From Bacillota bacterium (GTDB lineage: Bacteria > Bacillota > Clostridia > Clostridiales > Clostridiaceae), in the NCBI GenBank assembly GCA_030706065.1, contig JAUZPH010000300.1, forward strand, positions 1 through 5,192: a DNA stretch of 5,192 nucleotides, read 5' to 3'. The notes below the pieces were generated by a model. It worked only from the letters and a program-made list of their open reading frames with translations. It did not search any database and was not told the DNA's origin. This document shows, piece by piece, positions 5,188 through 5,192 of this stretch. A program made the translations under genes and the position numbers. Within the stretch, counting starts at the first letter, position 1, and every line of letters begins with the position of its first letter.

Positions 5188-5192
5188 GTAAT

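Overview
The window is AT-rich and all five genes lie on the + strand. GGAGG/GGGG-type ribosome binding sites, frequent AGA/AGG and ATA codons, an ECF sigma factor paired with a membrane sensor, and an SbsA-type Ig-like domain on a transglutaminase lipoprotein all suggest a Gram-positive Firmicute. A member of the Clostridia is most likely, perhaps from the cellulolytic Ruminiclostridium/Acetivibrio-like groups. The genus is an inference and cannot be proved from this sequence.

Layout. (1) Positions 1-122 are a leader closed by a perfect 12-bp inverted repeat. It holds a TGAAGG/CCTTCA set that could pair in two alternative ways, one of which covers the ribosome binding site. (2) Positions 123-855 hold two small genes: a SHOCT-like (YvlB-type) protein, and a shorter protein that looks like a stand-alone copy of its C-terminal module. 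A strong intrinsic terminator at 917-966 closes this unit. (3) The gene-free stretch 856-1249 holds a small GC hairpin, that terminator, a likely ECF-type promoter (1087-1115), a perfect 16-bp palindrome, three GAAGTT repeats and a hairpin just before the next gene. I see nothing recognisable in 967-1086. (4) Positions 1250-3395 are an overlapping pair: an ECF sigma factor and a one-pass membrane protein that is probably its anti-sigma factor/sensor. The sensor has a large outside part with acidic, calcium-type loops and a C-terminal SH3b-like domain. (5) Positions 3396-3549 hold a consensus -10 element with a palindrome overlapping its downstream edge, and a long hairpin abutting the next ribosome binding site. 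(6) Positions 3550-5187 encode a TTG-started lipoprotein with a transglutaminase-like Cys-His-Asp domain, a DUF5050-like beta segment and an Ig-like C-terminus.

How the parts may work together (inference). The sigma/anti-sigma pair looks like an autoregulated cell-surface stress module. The SHOCT-like genes belong to a family that includes envelope-stress proteins (YvlB, LiaX N-terminus). The lipoprotein acts on or binds something at the cell surface. The window may therefore be an envelope-maintenance neighbourhood, but the three units appear to be transcribed separately and no shared promoter motif was found in front of all of them.
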